Shown here: one piece after another, positions 51,897 through 62,178 of the stretch | Layout: each line of letters begins with the position of its first letter | Position numbering within the stretch: position 1 is the stretch's first letter | NCBI GenBank assembly: GCA_030668485.1 | Contig: DAOUTW010000011.1 | Coordinates: 22,402-86,401 of the forward strand | From: Candidatus Zixiibacteriota bacterium | Lineage (GTDB): Bacteria; Zixibacteria; MSB-5A5; GN15; JAAZOE01 | DNA: 64,000 bases | Direction: 5' to 3' | The notes under the pieces: model-generated | The model's input: the letters and a program-made list of their open reading frames with translations, nothing else | Told to the model about the DNA's origin: nothing | The model's database searches: none | Translations under genes and position numbers: made by a program

Positions 51897-54379
51897 CAGA
51901 CTGCTACCTCCGCCACCGGTTTGGGCCGAGCCTTGGCCTTCTTTTCGGCCATTCGTATTTCTTCCTCGGCCATAACCTTCATGCTATGTTCTATTTCCTC
52001 CATGGTGACCTGCTTAACCGTTTCTTCCAGATCCCGCATCACCTTGGCAAACTTCTGTCCTTCCGCTGCCGAGATCCACTCCAGTTGGAGTCGTTCCGGG
52101 CGAATTCCCAGTTTCTCCATTTTTGTCCAGATGCGGTCCATTCGTTTTTGAGTCCAATGGACGGCGCTGATGTAATGACAATCAGCGAAATGGCACCCGG
52201 AAACGAGCACCATCGGCGCTCCCATCTTGAAGGCGCGGATTACGAATTTCTCATCAACCCGCCCGGAGCACATTGTCCGAATCAACCGGGAGGTCGTCGG
52301 ATACTGTAAACGCGATGTACCGGCATTATCGCCGCCGGCGTAACTGCACCAGTTGCAGGCAAAGGTTATCAGATGCTCGTGCGGCTTGTGCGATAGGATA
52401 GCATCGATCTGGGCCAGAATTTGATCATCGGTGAAATGCCGCATGGTGATCGCATCGGTGGCACATTCAGCCGCACAGGCGCCACATCCTGCACAGGCCG
52501 CCTGAATGATTGTCGGTGGCTTCTTGGCCTTGCGATCCGGAGCCAGAATGGCATTGTAAGGACAGACCGTGGCACAGATTCCGCAGAAGTTACATAATTC
52601 GGCGTTGACCTGAGACGTGATCGCCTCGACCTTGGTTTTGCCCGCGTTCAGCAAAATGCTGGCTCGAGCCGCCGCCGCACTGGCCTGGGTGACGCTTTCC
52701 TTGACATCCTTGGGCGATTCCACACACCCGGCGATAAAAATACCTTTGGTCGGCGCATCGACCGGCTTCAACTTGGGATGCGACTCCATAATGAAACCAT
52801 CGGAAGTGCTCGAGAGGGTCAATAGCTTCTTTATGGTGTCGTTATCCTTACGGGGGATAACGCCCTGAGACAATACCAGCATTTCAAGTTCATGCTGTTC
52901 CAGTTTGCCGGTGGTGGTGTTTTCCACCGTCAGGATCAAATTACCGGTCTTGGGATCTTCGACCACCTCGCCGGGGATCCCCCTAATATATTTAACGCCC
53001 TCCTCCTTGCTACGCATATACATATCTTCAAAACCCTTGCCGAACGCCCGTATGTCCATATAAAACACGCTGGATTCGGTATCGGGATAATGATCGCATA
53101 ACAACAGGGTATCCTTGACGGTGTTCATGCAACAGATATTGCTACAATACGGATTACCGCGGCCGTCCCGGGAACGGGAGCCGACACACTGGATAAACCC
53201 GATCCGTTTGGGCCGTTCCTGATCGCTGGGCCGCATAAAATTACCGCCTGTCGGACCACCGGCACAAATCAGCCGTTCGAATTCCATGCTGGTGATAACA
53301 TTGTCAAACCGGGTATAGCCATATTCGTCATACTCGGTGGGATCGTAAACATCCATCCCGGTGGCGGCGATTATAACGCCGACTTCTATATTGACCAGTT
53401 CGTCCTGGTCGTCGTAATCGATACATTTCTTTTCGCATACATCGGAGCATTTGCCGCAAGCGATAGGGTTGTTCCCCAGGCAATTATCCATATCAAGGAT
53501 AAATGCCGATGGGACGGCTTGCGGGAAAGGAATATAAATCGCCTTGCGCGATGAAAATCCCTGCTGGTATTCATCCGGAACCGCTACCGGACATACCTTG
53601 GAACATTCCTCACATGAGGTGCATTCGGTGGGATCCACATACCGCGCCTTCTTGCGCACCGTTACATGGAAGTTACCGACGAAACCTGAAACCGTCTCGA
53701 CCTCGCTGAAGGTCATCAACTCTACCCGGGGATGTCGACCGACATCCATCATCTTCGGACCGAGTATTCATATGGAGCAGTCCATCGTGGGGTAGGTTTT
53801 GTCGAGCGCGGCCATGATTCCACCGATGGACGCCTCCTTCTCGACCAGATAAACCTGATGACCGCCGTCGGCCAGATCCAGAGCCGCCTGAATTCCGGTC
53901 ACGCCGCCGCCTATTACCAGCGCCGCTTTCGTCACCGGAACTTCGGCTTCGATTTGAGGTTCCAGGAACCTCGCTCGGGCTACACCGCTGCGAACGAGGT
54001 CCTTGGCCTTTTCGGTGGCCAGTTCTTTCTCGTTCTGGTGAACCCAACTGACATGTTCGCGGATATTGACCATCTCGAACAGATACGGGTTCATACCTGC
54101 ATCGGCGACGCATTCCCGGAATGTTGGTTCATGGATTTTCGGCGTGCAGGACGCCACCACGACCCGATTCAGGTCATACTCGGCGATGGCCTTCTTGATC
54201 TCATTCTGCCCGGGATCCGCACAGGTGTACTTATTCTGAACGACACAGACGACGTCATCCAGAGTTTTGGCGTATTCACTGACGGCGGTGCAGTCGATGG
54301 TCCCCGCAATATTCAGACCGCATTCGCAGACGAAAACGCCGATGCGCAGTTCCTCAGGTGTTTTCAATACATCTGCCAT
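51896..54379 (-). CDS. hdrA: HdrA with selenocysteine and fused MvhD domain
   Basis: Read through one in-frame TGA (53770-53768) this is an 827-residue HdrA, the flavin-based electron-bifurcating subunit. Order: N-terminal HdrA leader ([16 protein letters not shown], ~12-130), FAD domain starting [16 protein letters not shown] (~150), the [16 protein letters not shown] site (Sec 204), a ferredoxin-like insert ([19 protein letters not shown]), the CSNICCMNT patch, two more four-Cys ferredoxin motifs ([11 protein letters not shown] and [11 protein letters not shown], ~600-640), and a C-terminal MvhD module ([33 protein letters not shown]). In known HdrA the residue at the U position ligates an Fe-S cluster. 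A gene caller would report two proteins here, 203 and 618 residues. Codon use and context fit neighbouring genes, so this is not decay. Confidence 0.88.
53724..53770 (-). promoter_or_regulatory. UGA codon and bacterial SECIS-like hairpin in hdrA (first copy)
   Basis: After the TGA (53770-53768): CTCGG at +4 to +8 pairs with CCGGG at +40 to +44, and GATGTC (+22 to +27) pairs with GACATC (+32 to +37) around the loop GGTC. The loop starts 28 bases after the TGA, inside the 16-37 range expected for bacterial SECIS elements, and has G in its first two positions. Confidence 0.75.
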
Positions 54380-54412
54380 GGTTTCTCTCCAGTACCCTCT
54401 CTATTTCAAACC

Positions 54413-55555
54413 TCAGCCCTTAAGGGCCGAGGCTATGACGTTCACAAAATCGGTCAACTGAATCCCGACCTTCTGGGATTCATCGCCGCATTCCGAACAG
54501 CGGAAATGTATCTGGCATTTGGGACAGGCGGTAACCAGCGTCTCGGCTCCGGTTGCTTTGGCTTCTTCCAGACGTCCATGCTGAATCCGCTTCGAAGTAG
54601 CACCACAATTCATCCAGTTGGTCGTACCGCAACATATCGCTCCGCGCCGATTGCGCGGCATTTCATGCAACTCAACTCCCGGAACAGCGGCCAGTGCCTG
54701 TCGCGGTTGATCGTAGATACCCATATAACGTCCAAGCCGACAGGGATCCTGATAGGAAATCGTCTGCGCTTGCTCGGTAAACTTGAATTTGCCGATATTC
54801 TCCGCCACAACTTCGCTGATATGCTTTATCTCAATCCCGGAATCACCAATCTTCCTCTGAGCATAGACCTCTTTCAGGGTATAGGCGCATTCCGGACAGG
54901 CGGTAATAATCGTCTTGGCGCCGGTTTTTTTGAGATCCTTTATATTCTGTTGTCCGAGTTCATCAAACTTCTCCAATTGCCCCAGCCAGTAAAGATCATG
55001 TCCGCAACAACATTCATTTTCCATGACTACCGGCTCAATGCCGATATGGTTAAGTATTCGTACCGTATCCTGTGCGATCGAAACCGGCGAAAAATCGAAA
55101 TCCTTGCAAAACAATTCCTGATGATATGGCAGGCAGCCGACGAAATACAAAACATCGCCTTTTTTCTTGGTCTTGAGACCTTTTTCGATCCAGTCGGTTC
55201 GCTTCTGTTTCAGTGTCGGCGAGGCAGTCATTTCCATGACATGATGCAATGCACCGCCATGAGTCGGCTTCCCCCATTCACCGCGATTATACGCCTCGGC
55301 TCTGACATCCCTCATATACTCAGAATATTTGACATCGACCGGGCAGCGCTGCGAACATAACTGGCAGGTCAGGCAGGACCAAAGCAACTGATCGGAATAA
55401 AGGTCATCGCCTCCATAGAAAAGACCCTCCGCAATCAGGCGACGGGGTGAGTAGCTTTTGTTATACCTTGAGATGGGACATACGGCAGTACATTTGCCGC
55501 ACTCAAGACATAGGAAGACGCGATTTTTCTTCAATTGTTCGACTGTTGCATCCAT
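54413..55555 (-). CDS. HdrD-like FeS/CCG-domain protein
   Basis: 380 residues: two N-terminal four-Cys clusters (CLECGKCTAVC and CLTCQLCSQRC, HdrC-like), then two CCG domains (FVGCLPYHQ ... ENECCCGHD ... CPEC, and QDPCRLGRYMG ... GAICCGTTN ... CPKC, HdrB-like). This is the HdrD/GlpC/DsrK-type fusion, i.e. a disulfide or thiol-redox catalytic subunit with a special [4Fe-4S] centre. It lies between mvhD and the first hdrA and is probably a second catalytic unit alongside hdrB-hdrC at the operon start. The natural disulfide substrate is unknown. Confidence 0.85.
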   Translation of the reverse strand: MDATVEQLKKNRVFLCLECGKCTAVCPISRYNKSYSPRRLIAEGLFYGGDDLYSDQLLWSCLTCQLCSQRCPVDVKYSEYMRDVRAEAYNRGEWGKPTHGGALHHVMEMTASPTLKQKRTDWIEKGLKTKKKGDVLYFVGCLPYHQELFCKDFDFSPVSIAQDTVRILNHIGIEPVVMENECCCGHDLYWLGQLEKFDELGQQNIKDLKKTGAKTIITACPECAYTLKEVYAQRKIGDSGIEIKHISEVVAENIGKFKFTEQAQTISYQDPCRLGRYMGIYDQPRQALAAVPGVELHEMPRNRRGAICCGTTNWMNCGATSKRIQHGRLEEAKATGAETLVTACPKCQIHFRCSECGDESQKVGIQLTDFVNVIASALKG

Positions 55556-55561
55556 CGGCGG

Positions 55562-56029
55562 TTACTCTTCAAACTTTGGTTGAGGGTTCAGCGGGCTGGG
55601 CCCCAGTTTTGTGATCTGATCGACGAATTCGTCGATCACCTGGCCCCATCGATCACCTTCGGCAGCCGACACCCATTCCAGGCGGATACGACCATCTTCG
55701 AGGCCAAGAGTCCTGACCAACCCTTTGGTTTTATCAAACTGTTCTACCGCCTTGTAATTTCCGAAAATGTAATGGCAGTCTCCGAAATGACAACCGGAGA
55801 CCAGAACTCCGTCGGCCCCCAGTTTGAACGCCTTGAGGACCATCCCCGGCGTGACTCGCCCCGAACACATTGTCCGAATGACTCGAAAATGCGGCGAATA
55901 CTGCACCCGGTTGGTTCCGGCAGTATCGGCCCCGGCATAGCTGCACCAGTTGCAGGCGAAAGCCACAATACTGGGGACAAATTTCTTTTTCCCCTTTTTC
56001 TTCGGTAATGTCGCAGTTTTGGTGGCCAT
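55562..56029 (-). CDS. mvhD: MvhD-like FeS electron-transfer subunit
   Basis: 155 residues, the [2Fe-2S] MvhD/FrhD family: [61 protein letters not shown]. In known complexes MvhD carries electrons between the Hdr and its hydrogenase or formate dehydrogenase partner. No hydrogenase or formate dehydrogenase is in this window; Kor is the adjacent candidate. The ATG is four bases past the end of the second hdrA. A very similar module forms the C-terminus of the hdrA at 51896-54379. Confidence 0.88.
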   Translation of the reverse strand: MATKTATLPKKKGKKKFVPSIVAFACNWCSYAGADTAGTNRVQYSPHFRVIRTMCSGRVTPGMVLKAFKLGADGVLVSGCHFGDCHYIFGNYKAVEQFDKTKGLVRTLGLEDGRIRLEWVSAAEGDRWGQVIDEFVDQITKLGPSPLNPQPKFEE

Positions 56030-56032
56030 AAT

Positions 56033-59000
56033 TTATGCTCCGCCCGTCAACAATGCTTCCATCATGGAATCGATTTGATCGTCTGTGAAATGCAGCGCCG
56101 AGATAGCCCCGGTGGGACACCAACTGGCGCAAGTACCGCATCCTTTACAAAGAGCCTGGTTTATTTTGGCCGCCTTCATACCCGGCGCAACATCTACCAG
56201 CGACGGCGCGTGATACTGGCAAATTTCCACGCATTGGCCGCAGGCGCGGCACAACGACTGTTCCACCTCGCATGTGGTCGGATCGAGGGCAACCGTATCG
56301 CGACTGACTATCGTTATCGCCTTGGCTGCGGTCGCGGCACCCTGGGCAATGGAATCGGATATATCCCTGGGACCGCCCACGCATCCGGCCAGAAAGACGC
56401 CTTCGGTCGTTGTCTCGACCGGCCCCAGTTTGGCATGGCGTTCCATAAAGAAACCGTCGCCGGCTCGCGGGATCTTGAGGATATCATGAATCGAAGCAGA
56501 GCTTTCCTCATTGGGAACCATTCCGGCAGCGAGGACGACAAAATCAACATTTATCTCCAATTTGCGCTCCAGCGCCAACTCCATCAACTCCACTTTTTCA
56601 GCCCGACGGTCGACTCCAACCACCTGAGGTTTTCTTTCCGGTGTATAGCGCAGGAACTTGACTCCCAATTCTCGGGCGTGTCGGTAATGTTCCTCGGCGC
56701 GATCGCCCACCGTTCGCATATCTCGATGAAGAACCGCTACATCGACGCCGTTCTTGCGGAGATTGATCGCCTGCTTGATCGTCGTTGGACAGCAGAACCG
56801 GGAGCAACCCGGGTTGGTCTCGGGATCACGCGAGCCGACACATTGGATAAAGACAACCGTTTTCGGTTTCTGTCCCTTTATCTCCAGCGTGCCGCGAGTG
56901 GAATGCAGGATATTTTCCAACTCCTGGTTGGTGATAACATTGGCGAATCGGCCATGACCGAATTCGCTGCCCGGCGTATACACATCGGCACCGGTCGCTA
57001 CAACAATGGTACCGGTTTTTATCTGACCATTGTTGGTTGCCACCTCGAAGTTACCGACAAAACCGGTGATTGCTTCGACCTCCGTCGACAGCATAATTTC
57101 GACGCGACCGGATTCTATCCTTTGCTGCATATTCACGGACAATTCCGATGCGGACAGATCGGCCGGGTATACCCGGGTCAGGTCATTGAGCCTGCCGCCC
57201 AAACGACCTTCTTTTTCAATCAGCGTAACCTTGATCCCCTGAGCATCAAGCTGCAGAGCGGCGCTCATTCCGGCCACACCGCCGCCGACAACCAGGGCGC
57301 TTTGATCGATCGGAATACTGTTTTCATAAAGCGGTTTGAGATGCCGTGACCGGGCAACACTCATTTTGATCAAATCGATCGCCTTACGTGTCGCCAGTTC
57401 GGGAACATTGGTATGCACCCACGAACATTGATCGCGGACATTGACCATTTCAAACAGGTATTGATTAAGACCGGCCTGCTGGCAGCTTTCCCGAAATATC
57501 GGTTCATGCGTACGCGGTGTGCAAGCAGCCGCGACGACGCGGTTCAATTTGTGCTCGACGATTTTTTCCTGAATCTGCCGTTGACCCTCATCGGCACACA
57601 GGAAAGTATTTACCTCGACATGGGCGACATCGGGGATGGTTTTGGCAAATTCCGCCATCGCTTCGACATCAAGCACGCCGGCAATATTGATTCCGCAATT
57701 GCACAGAAAAACACCGACCCGCGGCGGACCGCTGGAATCGAGTTCCTTAATTTCCCTCGGCTTTTCCTCAATCCGGAATTTGGCAACATGCTTTTCCGCT
57801 TCGGCCGCCGCTCCGGATGCCTGCGCCACCGAATCCGAGACATCATTGATCCCGGCGGCACATCCGCAAACATAAATCCCATCCTTGGAGGTCTCCAGCG
57901 GAGAGCCCATTTTGCCATTGGCTCTGAAAAAGGCATTTTCGTCCAGATCAATGCCAAGGATATCGGCCAGCGGGCGATTACTTTCGGCAGCGACAGCGCC
58001 GGTTGACAAAACCACCATATTGACTCTGGTGCGGCTTACTTTTCCGGTCTCACCGTCTTCAACATAAATTATCAAATCTTTTGTTTCAGGATCCTCCAAT
58101 ATCTTTGAAGGCCTCCCCCGGACGTATTTCAACTCCTCCATATCCAGCGAGCGCTGATAAAACTCCTCAAATCCCTTTCCAGCAGCTCGGAGGTCGATGT
58201 AATAAACCAGCAATTCATTTATCTCCGGTTCATGTTGCTTGACCAGCATGCAGTCCTTGACGGCGTTCATGCAGCAAAACCGGGAGCAATAGGCACATCC
58301 TTTTTCTTTACCCTCACCTCGCGACCCAACGCATTGAACAAAAGCGATCTTTTTCGGCACTTCATGATCGGATGGCCGGATAATATGTCCACGGGTGGGG
58401 CCGGTAGCGTTGAGAATCCGTTCCATCTCCATGTTGGTCAGGACATTATCGAAAAGCGTATATCCGTAACTGGAAATGGCCGAGGCATTGTAAACGTCGA
58501 ATCCGGTGGCAACCACAACCGATCCAACATCCAGTTCGATTTCATCCCCGCGGTCATCAAAATTAATGGCATCGCGGTCACAGGATTCCGCGCAATTACT
58601 GCAAACCAGAAAGTCGCCATTCAGACAGTGTTCCCGGTCGATTATATGCGTATTAGGTACTGCCTGGGCAAACGGTGAATAGATGGCTTTGCGCGCACCC
58701 ATCCCGACCTCGAATTCATTCGGAACAACCGTCGGACACTGTTCCACACAGAGTCCGCAGCCGGTGCACAGATCGGGATCGACATAGCGTGGATGACGCT
58801 TCACCGTCGCCGAAAATTCTCCGGCCCGACCGTCTAGCCGAACCAATTCCGAGTTAGTCAGGACTTCAATGTTGGGATGCCGACCGGCATCCATCATACG
58901 GGGTCCCAATATTCATATAGCGCAATCCATCGTGGGAAAAGTCTTGTCCAGTTGGGCCATGCGCCCCCCGAGAGAGGGAGATTTTTCAACCAAATAAACT

Positions 59001-59098
59001 TTCACCCGCGATGACGCCAGGTCAAGGGCCGCTTGAATGCCGGCGATTCCTCCACCCAGTACCAAAACCCCTTTGTCCTTCCGCGTTTGCGGAGCCAT
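56033..59098 (-). CDS. hdrA: Tandem HdrA with selenocysteine in its first half
   Basis: About 1021 residues read through a TGA (58915-58913). The ATG 59098 is chosen because GGAGG lies eight bases upstream; a TTG at 59131 is less likely. First half: FAD motif [32 protein letters not shown] (Sec 62), ferredoxin insert ([19 protein letters not shown]), [19 protein letters not shown]. Second half: a full HdrA with the leader ([17 protein letters not shown]), FAD motif [16 protein letters not shown] and two C-terminal ferredoxin motifs ([22 protein letters not shown]). The second half has ADLSASELS where the Sec/Cys motif should be. It is thus an HdrA duplication in which only one half keeps the Sec site. 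Followed by mvhD. Confidence 0.85.
58872..58915 (-). promoter_or_regulatory. UGA codon and bacterial SECIS-like hairpin in hdrA (second copy)
   Basis: After the TGA: TTGG (+4 to +7) pairs with CCAA (+38 to +41), and GATGCC (+22 to +27) pairs with GGCATC (+32 to +37) around GGTC. Same loop, same distance as in the first copy; stem pair 5 is C-G here and T-A there, a compensatory change. Confidence 0.75.
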
Positions 59099-59141
59099 AC
59101 TGCCATCCTCCGGTTGCATTCTCTCGCGCAACGACTTGTTT

Positions 59142-59711
59142 TTATGCTACTTCCGCCTCGGCTTTCGTTTTCGAACCCTTCACGGCGTATTCATATCCGC
59201 GGTCGAAAGCCTTGAGATTCAATTCCTCGGTTCCTTCCGGAACGGAGCTTTCGACAGCCTTTCTCAACGACTCGGCCGGCATGACATCGGTCGCACCGGC
59301 GAAAAAGCCGAGCATAACGATGTTCAGAACGATCTTGCGTCCCAATTCCTCGGCGATCCTTGTGGCCGGAACGCCGAAGGCTTTTTGCTTGGGTCCCAGT
59401 TTTTCCAGTTTGACAAGATCCTTTTCGTACAGGATAATGCCGTCTTTGGCCATGGAATCTTTGTGGGTTATATAACCGTCATGCGACATTGCGAGCATAA
59501 CATGAGGCGCCGTCACATACGGATACAGAATACGATCGCCGGAGACTACCACCTGGGCGCTGCAGGCACTGCCTCGCGCTTCGGGTCCGAAACTCTGAGT
59601 CAGGGTGGCGTGCTGGTCATGAAAAATGGAGGCGCCCTTGCCGATTATATAGCCGCACAGGATAACCCCCTGACCGCCGAAACCGGTTATTCTAATTTCC
59701 GTTGTCGCCAT
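59142..59711 (-). CDS. korC: 2-oxoacid:ferredoxin oxidoreductase gamma subunit
   Basis: 189 residues of the gamma-subunit family: [20 protein letters not shown] at the N-terminus (G.GGQG), [20 protein letters not shown] and [20 protein letters not shown]. It helps bind CoA and close the alpha/beta active site. It sits one base after korB and 43 bases before hdrA, and is the last kor gene of the DABC set. Confidence 0.9.
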   Translation of the reverse strand: MATTEIRITGFGGQGVILCGYIIGKGASIFHDQHATLTQSFGPEARGSACSAQVVVSGDRILYPYVTAPHVMLAMSHDGYITHKDSMAKDGIILYEKDLVKLEKLGPKQKAFGVPATRIAEELGRKIVLNIVMLGFFAGATDVMPAESLRKAVESSVPEGTEELNLKAFDRGYEYAVKGSKTKAEAEVA

Positions 59712-59712
59712 T

Positions 59713-60582
59713 TCAACCTCCGTAAGGTTGGTACTTGTCGCCGAATACCCGTTTGTTGTTCGCGTTGAGACATTCGAGATAAGTCGGTTTTTCTATATCC
59801 ACGAATTTGCCGACCGTGATTTTCGATTGGAATTCGATATCGACATCCTTCAGGTCGGCCCCGTGCTTGATTTCGCTGTTGTCATGATAGAATTTCATCA
59901 GATCAAGACCGCTGCCGAGTTTGTTCAGCCTGGCATAAAGGGTGGAACAGGGCGCGATCACCTCGACGAACGAGAAACCCTTCTTGCTGATGGCCTCTTT
60001 CAGAGCAGTGGTCAGCCTCCGGATATGAAGAGCCGTCCAGCGAGCCACATAAGAGGCGCCTGAAGATGCCGCCAGAAGCGGAAGGTTGAACGGGTGCTCA
60101 TAGCAGCCATACGGCGAAGTTGCCGACTTGGCCGTGAGCGGAGTGGTCGGAGCCACCTGTCCTCCGGTCATGGCATAGATGAAATTATTGACACAGATGA
60201 CGGTGATATCCATGTTGCGCCGGGCGGTGTGAATGAAGTGATTGCCGCCTATGGAGATCAGATCGCCATCACCGGAGAAAACAATCACCTTCGTTTTCGG
60301 CTTCGCGATGCTGAGACCGACGGCAAACGGTATCGACCGGCCGTGAGTGGTGTGAAACGAATCAACCTTCATATAGCCGGCAACGCGGCCGGTGCATCCG
60401 ATCCCGGAAACCACGGCGATATTGTCATAATCAAGCTTCATCTGATCGATGGCTGCCGCCAGGGCCGTTATGGTCGTTCCCAACCCGCAGGTCGGGCACC
60501 AGATATGCGGAATGCGGTCCATCCGAAGGAGTTTCTCCATCGGATGCACTCTCTCCTCCAGTTGTTTTGTCTGTACACTCAT
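59713..60582 (-). CDS. korB: 2-oxoacid:ferredoxin oxidoreductase beta subunit
   Basis: 289 residues with the TPP-binding beta-subunit signature: IWCPTCGLGTTITALAAAID, VSGIGCTGRVAGYMKVDSFH, TTHGRSIPFAVGLSIA, VFSGDGDLISIGGNHFIH and CVNNFIYAMTGGQVAPTTP. It binds thiamine diphosphate and Mg, and holds a [4Fe-4S] cluster. Overlaps korA by four bases (ATGA). The 289-residue length and the THGR motif suit the KorB type (2-oxoglutarate), though 2-oxoisovalerate or similar substrates cannot be excluded. Confidence 0.9.
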   Translation of the reverse strand: MSVQTKQLEERVHPMEKLLRMDRIPHIWCPTCGLGTTITALAAAIDQMKLDYDNIAVVSGIGCTGRVAGYMKVDSFHTTHGRSIPFAVGLSIAKPKTKVIVFSGDGDLISIGGNHFIHTARRNMDITVICVNNFIYAMTGGQVAPTTPLTAKSATSPYGCYEHPFNLPLLAASSGASYVARWTALHIRRLTTALKEAISKKGFSFVEVIAPCSTLYARLNKLGSGLDLMKFYHDNSEIKHGADLKDVDIEFQSKITVGKFVDIEKPTYLECLNANNKRVFGDKYQPYGG

Positions 60583-61739
60583 TTGATGGATTCCTTTATC
60601 GCCTTGTAGATATCCTCAGGTTTGTGAACAGTGCCGCCGAAATGTCCGACCAGGCCGGTTTTACACTTCCCTGCGGCGCAGCGATCCATTTCCAAAAACA
60701 TCTGGCCGCAGTTCAACTCGACCATGATCAATGACTTGACTTTGGATGCCAGTTCGCGAACACGCTTCTCCGGAAACGGCCAGACGGTAACCATCTTTAT
60801 CTGGCCGACTTTTATCCCTTCCTTACGCGCTTTGGCGATTGCCGGCTGCATGACTCGTGACGATATACCGTAGGCCATCAATACCACCTCGGCGTCATCG
60901 ATATCTTTTTCCTCAAGCCAGATAATGTCATCGGCGTTCTTGACAACCTTGTCGATCATGTGGCGGACATTTTGTTCATGGGCTTCGGCATTGATGACCG
61001 GATAACCGCGATGATCGTGTGTCAGCCCGGTAATATGGAAACGATGGCCCTCACCAACCGGCAGCATCGGCGATATTCCGCCATCATCGGCCGGATCATA
61101 AGGCCATGCCTCGCCCGGTTTCTTCTTGGTAAAACGCCGTTCGACCAAATCTATCTGATCCGCTTCGGGGATCACTACTTTTTCGGTCATATGCCCGACG
61201 CATTCATCGGTCATAATTAGAACCGGCATGCGATATTTTTCCGAGAGGTTGAATGCGTGAATCGTCAGTTCAAACGATTCCTGAGGCGAATCCGGCGCCA
61301 ATGCGATGACCTCATAATCGCCGTGCGACCCCCATTTGGCCTGCATCATGTCGGCCTGTCCCGGCAAAGTGGGAAGCCCGGTAGAGGGCCCGCCGCGCTG
61401 GACATTGACCAGCACCGTGGGTGTTTCCAGCATCAGACCCAGCCCGAAGTTCTCCATCATCAGGCAAAATCCGGGGCCTGAAGTGCATGACATTGTCTTT
61501 TTACCGCCCCAGGCGGCTCCGAGAATGGCATTCATACTCGCCAGTTCATCCTCCATCTGGATAAACACGCCTCCTAGAAGAGGGAATCGGCGCGATACCC
61601 GTTCGGCAATCTCCGTCGAGGGTGTGATCGGATAGCCGGCAAAAAACTTGCAGCCGGCGGCGATGGCGCCTTCGGCGCAGGCATGATTACCATCAAGATA
61701 ATGGGCGCCGGTTAAAACATTTTTGGGATCGGCTTTCAC
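60579..61739 (-). CDS. korA: 2-oxoacid:ferredoxin oxidoreductase alpha subunit
   Basis: 386 residues of the KorA/VorA alpha type: GNHACAEGAIAAGCKFFAGY, PITPSTEIAE, MEDELASMNAILGAAWGGKK, TSGPGFCLMMENFG and RGGPSTGLPTLPGQADMMQA. Without a fused gamma domain it is the four-subunit DABC architecture. It oxidises a 2-oxoacid with CoA to acyl-CoA, CO2 and reduced ferredoxin (or the reverse). The overlap with both neighbours suggests coupled translation. Confidence 0.9.
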   Translation of the reverse strand: MKADPKNVLTGAHYLDGNHACAEGAIAAGCKFFAGYPITPSTEIAERVSRRFPLLGGVFIQMEDELASMNAILGAAWGGKKTMSCTSGPGFCLMMENFGLGLMLETPTVLVNVQRGGPSTGLPTLPGQADMMQAKWGSHGDYEVIALAPDSPQESFELTIHAFNLSEKYRMPVLIMTDECVGHMTEKVVIPEADQIDLVERRFTKKKPGEAWPYDPADDGGISPMLPVGEGHRFHITGLTHDHRGYPVINAEAHEQNVRHMIDKVVKNADDIIWLEEKDIDDAEVVLMAYGISSRVMQPAIAKARKEGIKVGQIKMVTVWPFPEKRVRELASKVKSLIMVELNCGQMFLEMDRCAAGKCKTGLVGHFGGTVHKPEDIYKAIKESIK

Positions 61740-62017
61740 TGGGTCACCTCCTTTTCTCCTTCCTCAACCCTGACGCAGTAAATAGCGAAGTCGGGACAAA
61801 GCATCTCGCACAGATCGCAGTTTACACATTCTTCGGGTTTGACAGCCTCCGGAGGATGGTAGCCTTTGGAATTGAATTCCGCAGCCAGTTGGAGAACGCC
61901 CTTGGGACAGTACTCGACGCAAAAGCCACACCCTTTGCAGCGTTCTTTGATGATATGAAGTTCACCCCTGGGAATCTTAAGCTTATCTACATCCAGCGGG
62001 GTTCGCCAGAATTTCAT
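61736..62017 (-). CDS. korD: 2-oxoacid:ferredoxin oxidoreductase delta (ferredoxin) subunit
   Basis: 93 residues with two four-Cys motifs, CKGCGFCVEYC and CVNCDLCEMLC, for two [4Fe-4S] clusters: the delta subunit that passes electrons out of Kor. The ATG at 62017 has GGGAATTG-type spacing only, but it is the first in the frame. Its stop overlaps korA by four bases. It could hand electrons straight to the HdrA ferredoxin domains encoded downstream. Confidence 0.9.
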   Translation of the reverse strand: MKFWRTPLDVDKLKIPRGELHIIKERCKGCGFCVEYCPKGVLQLAAEFNSKGYHPPEAVKPEECVNCDLCEMLCPDFAIYCVRVEEGEKEVTQ

Positions 62018-62178
62018 GGAGGCCTCCCCAATTCCCGGCCAAATATCCGACCGGCCTTATTTATTATTTATCATTTATTTCAATTTTGGCTTCGCATATT
62101 GTGAAAGAAGCAATACTCCGGTGCGCGGCAAATAATATCACCGGGTCCGGCATCGACATTCTTTTATCTTCCATTCTG

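Noticed and set aside
53732..55360. 542-codon plus-strand frame
   Set aside because: Antisense to hdrA and the HdrD-like gene, no recognisable domain.
56075..57349. 424-codon plus-strand frame
   Set aside because: Antisense shadow of the tandem hdrA.
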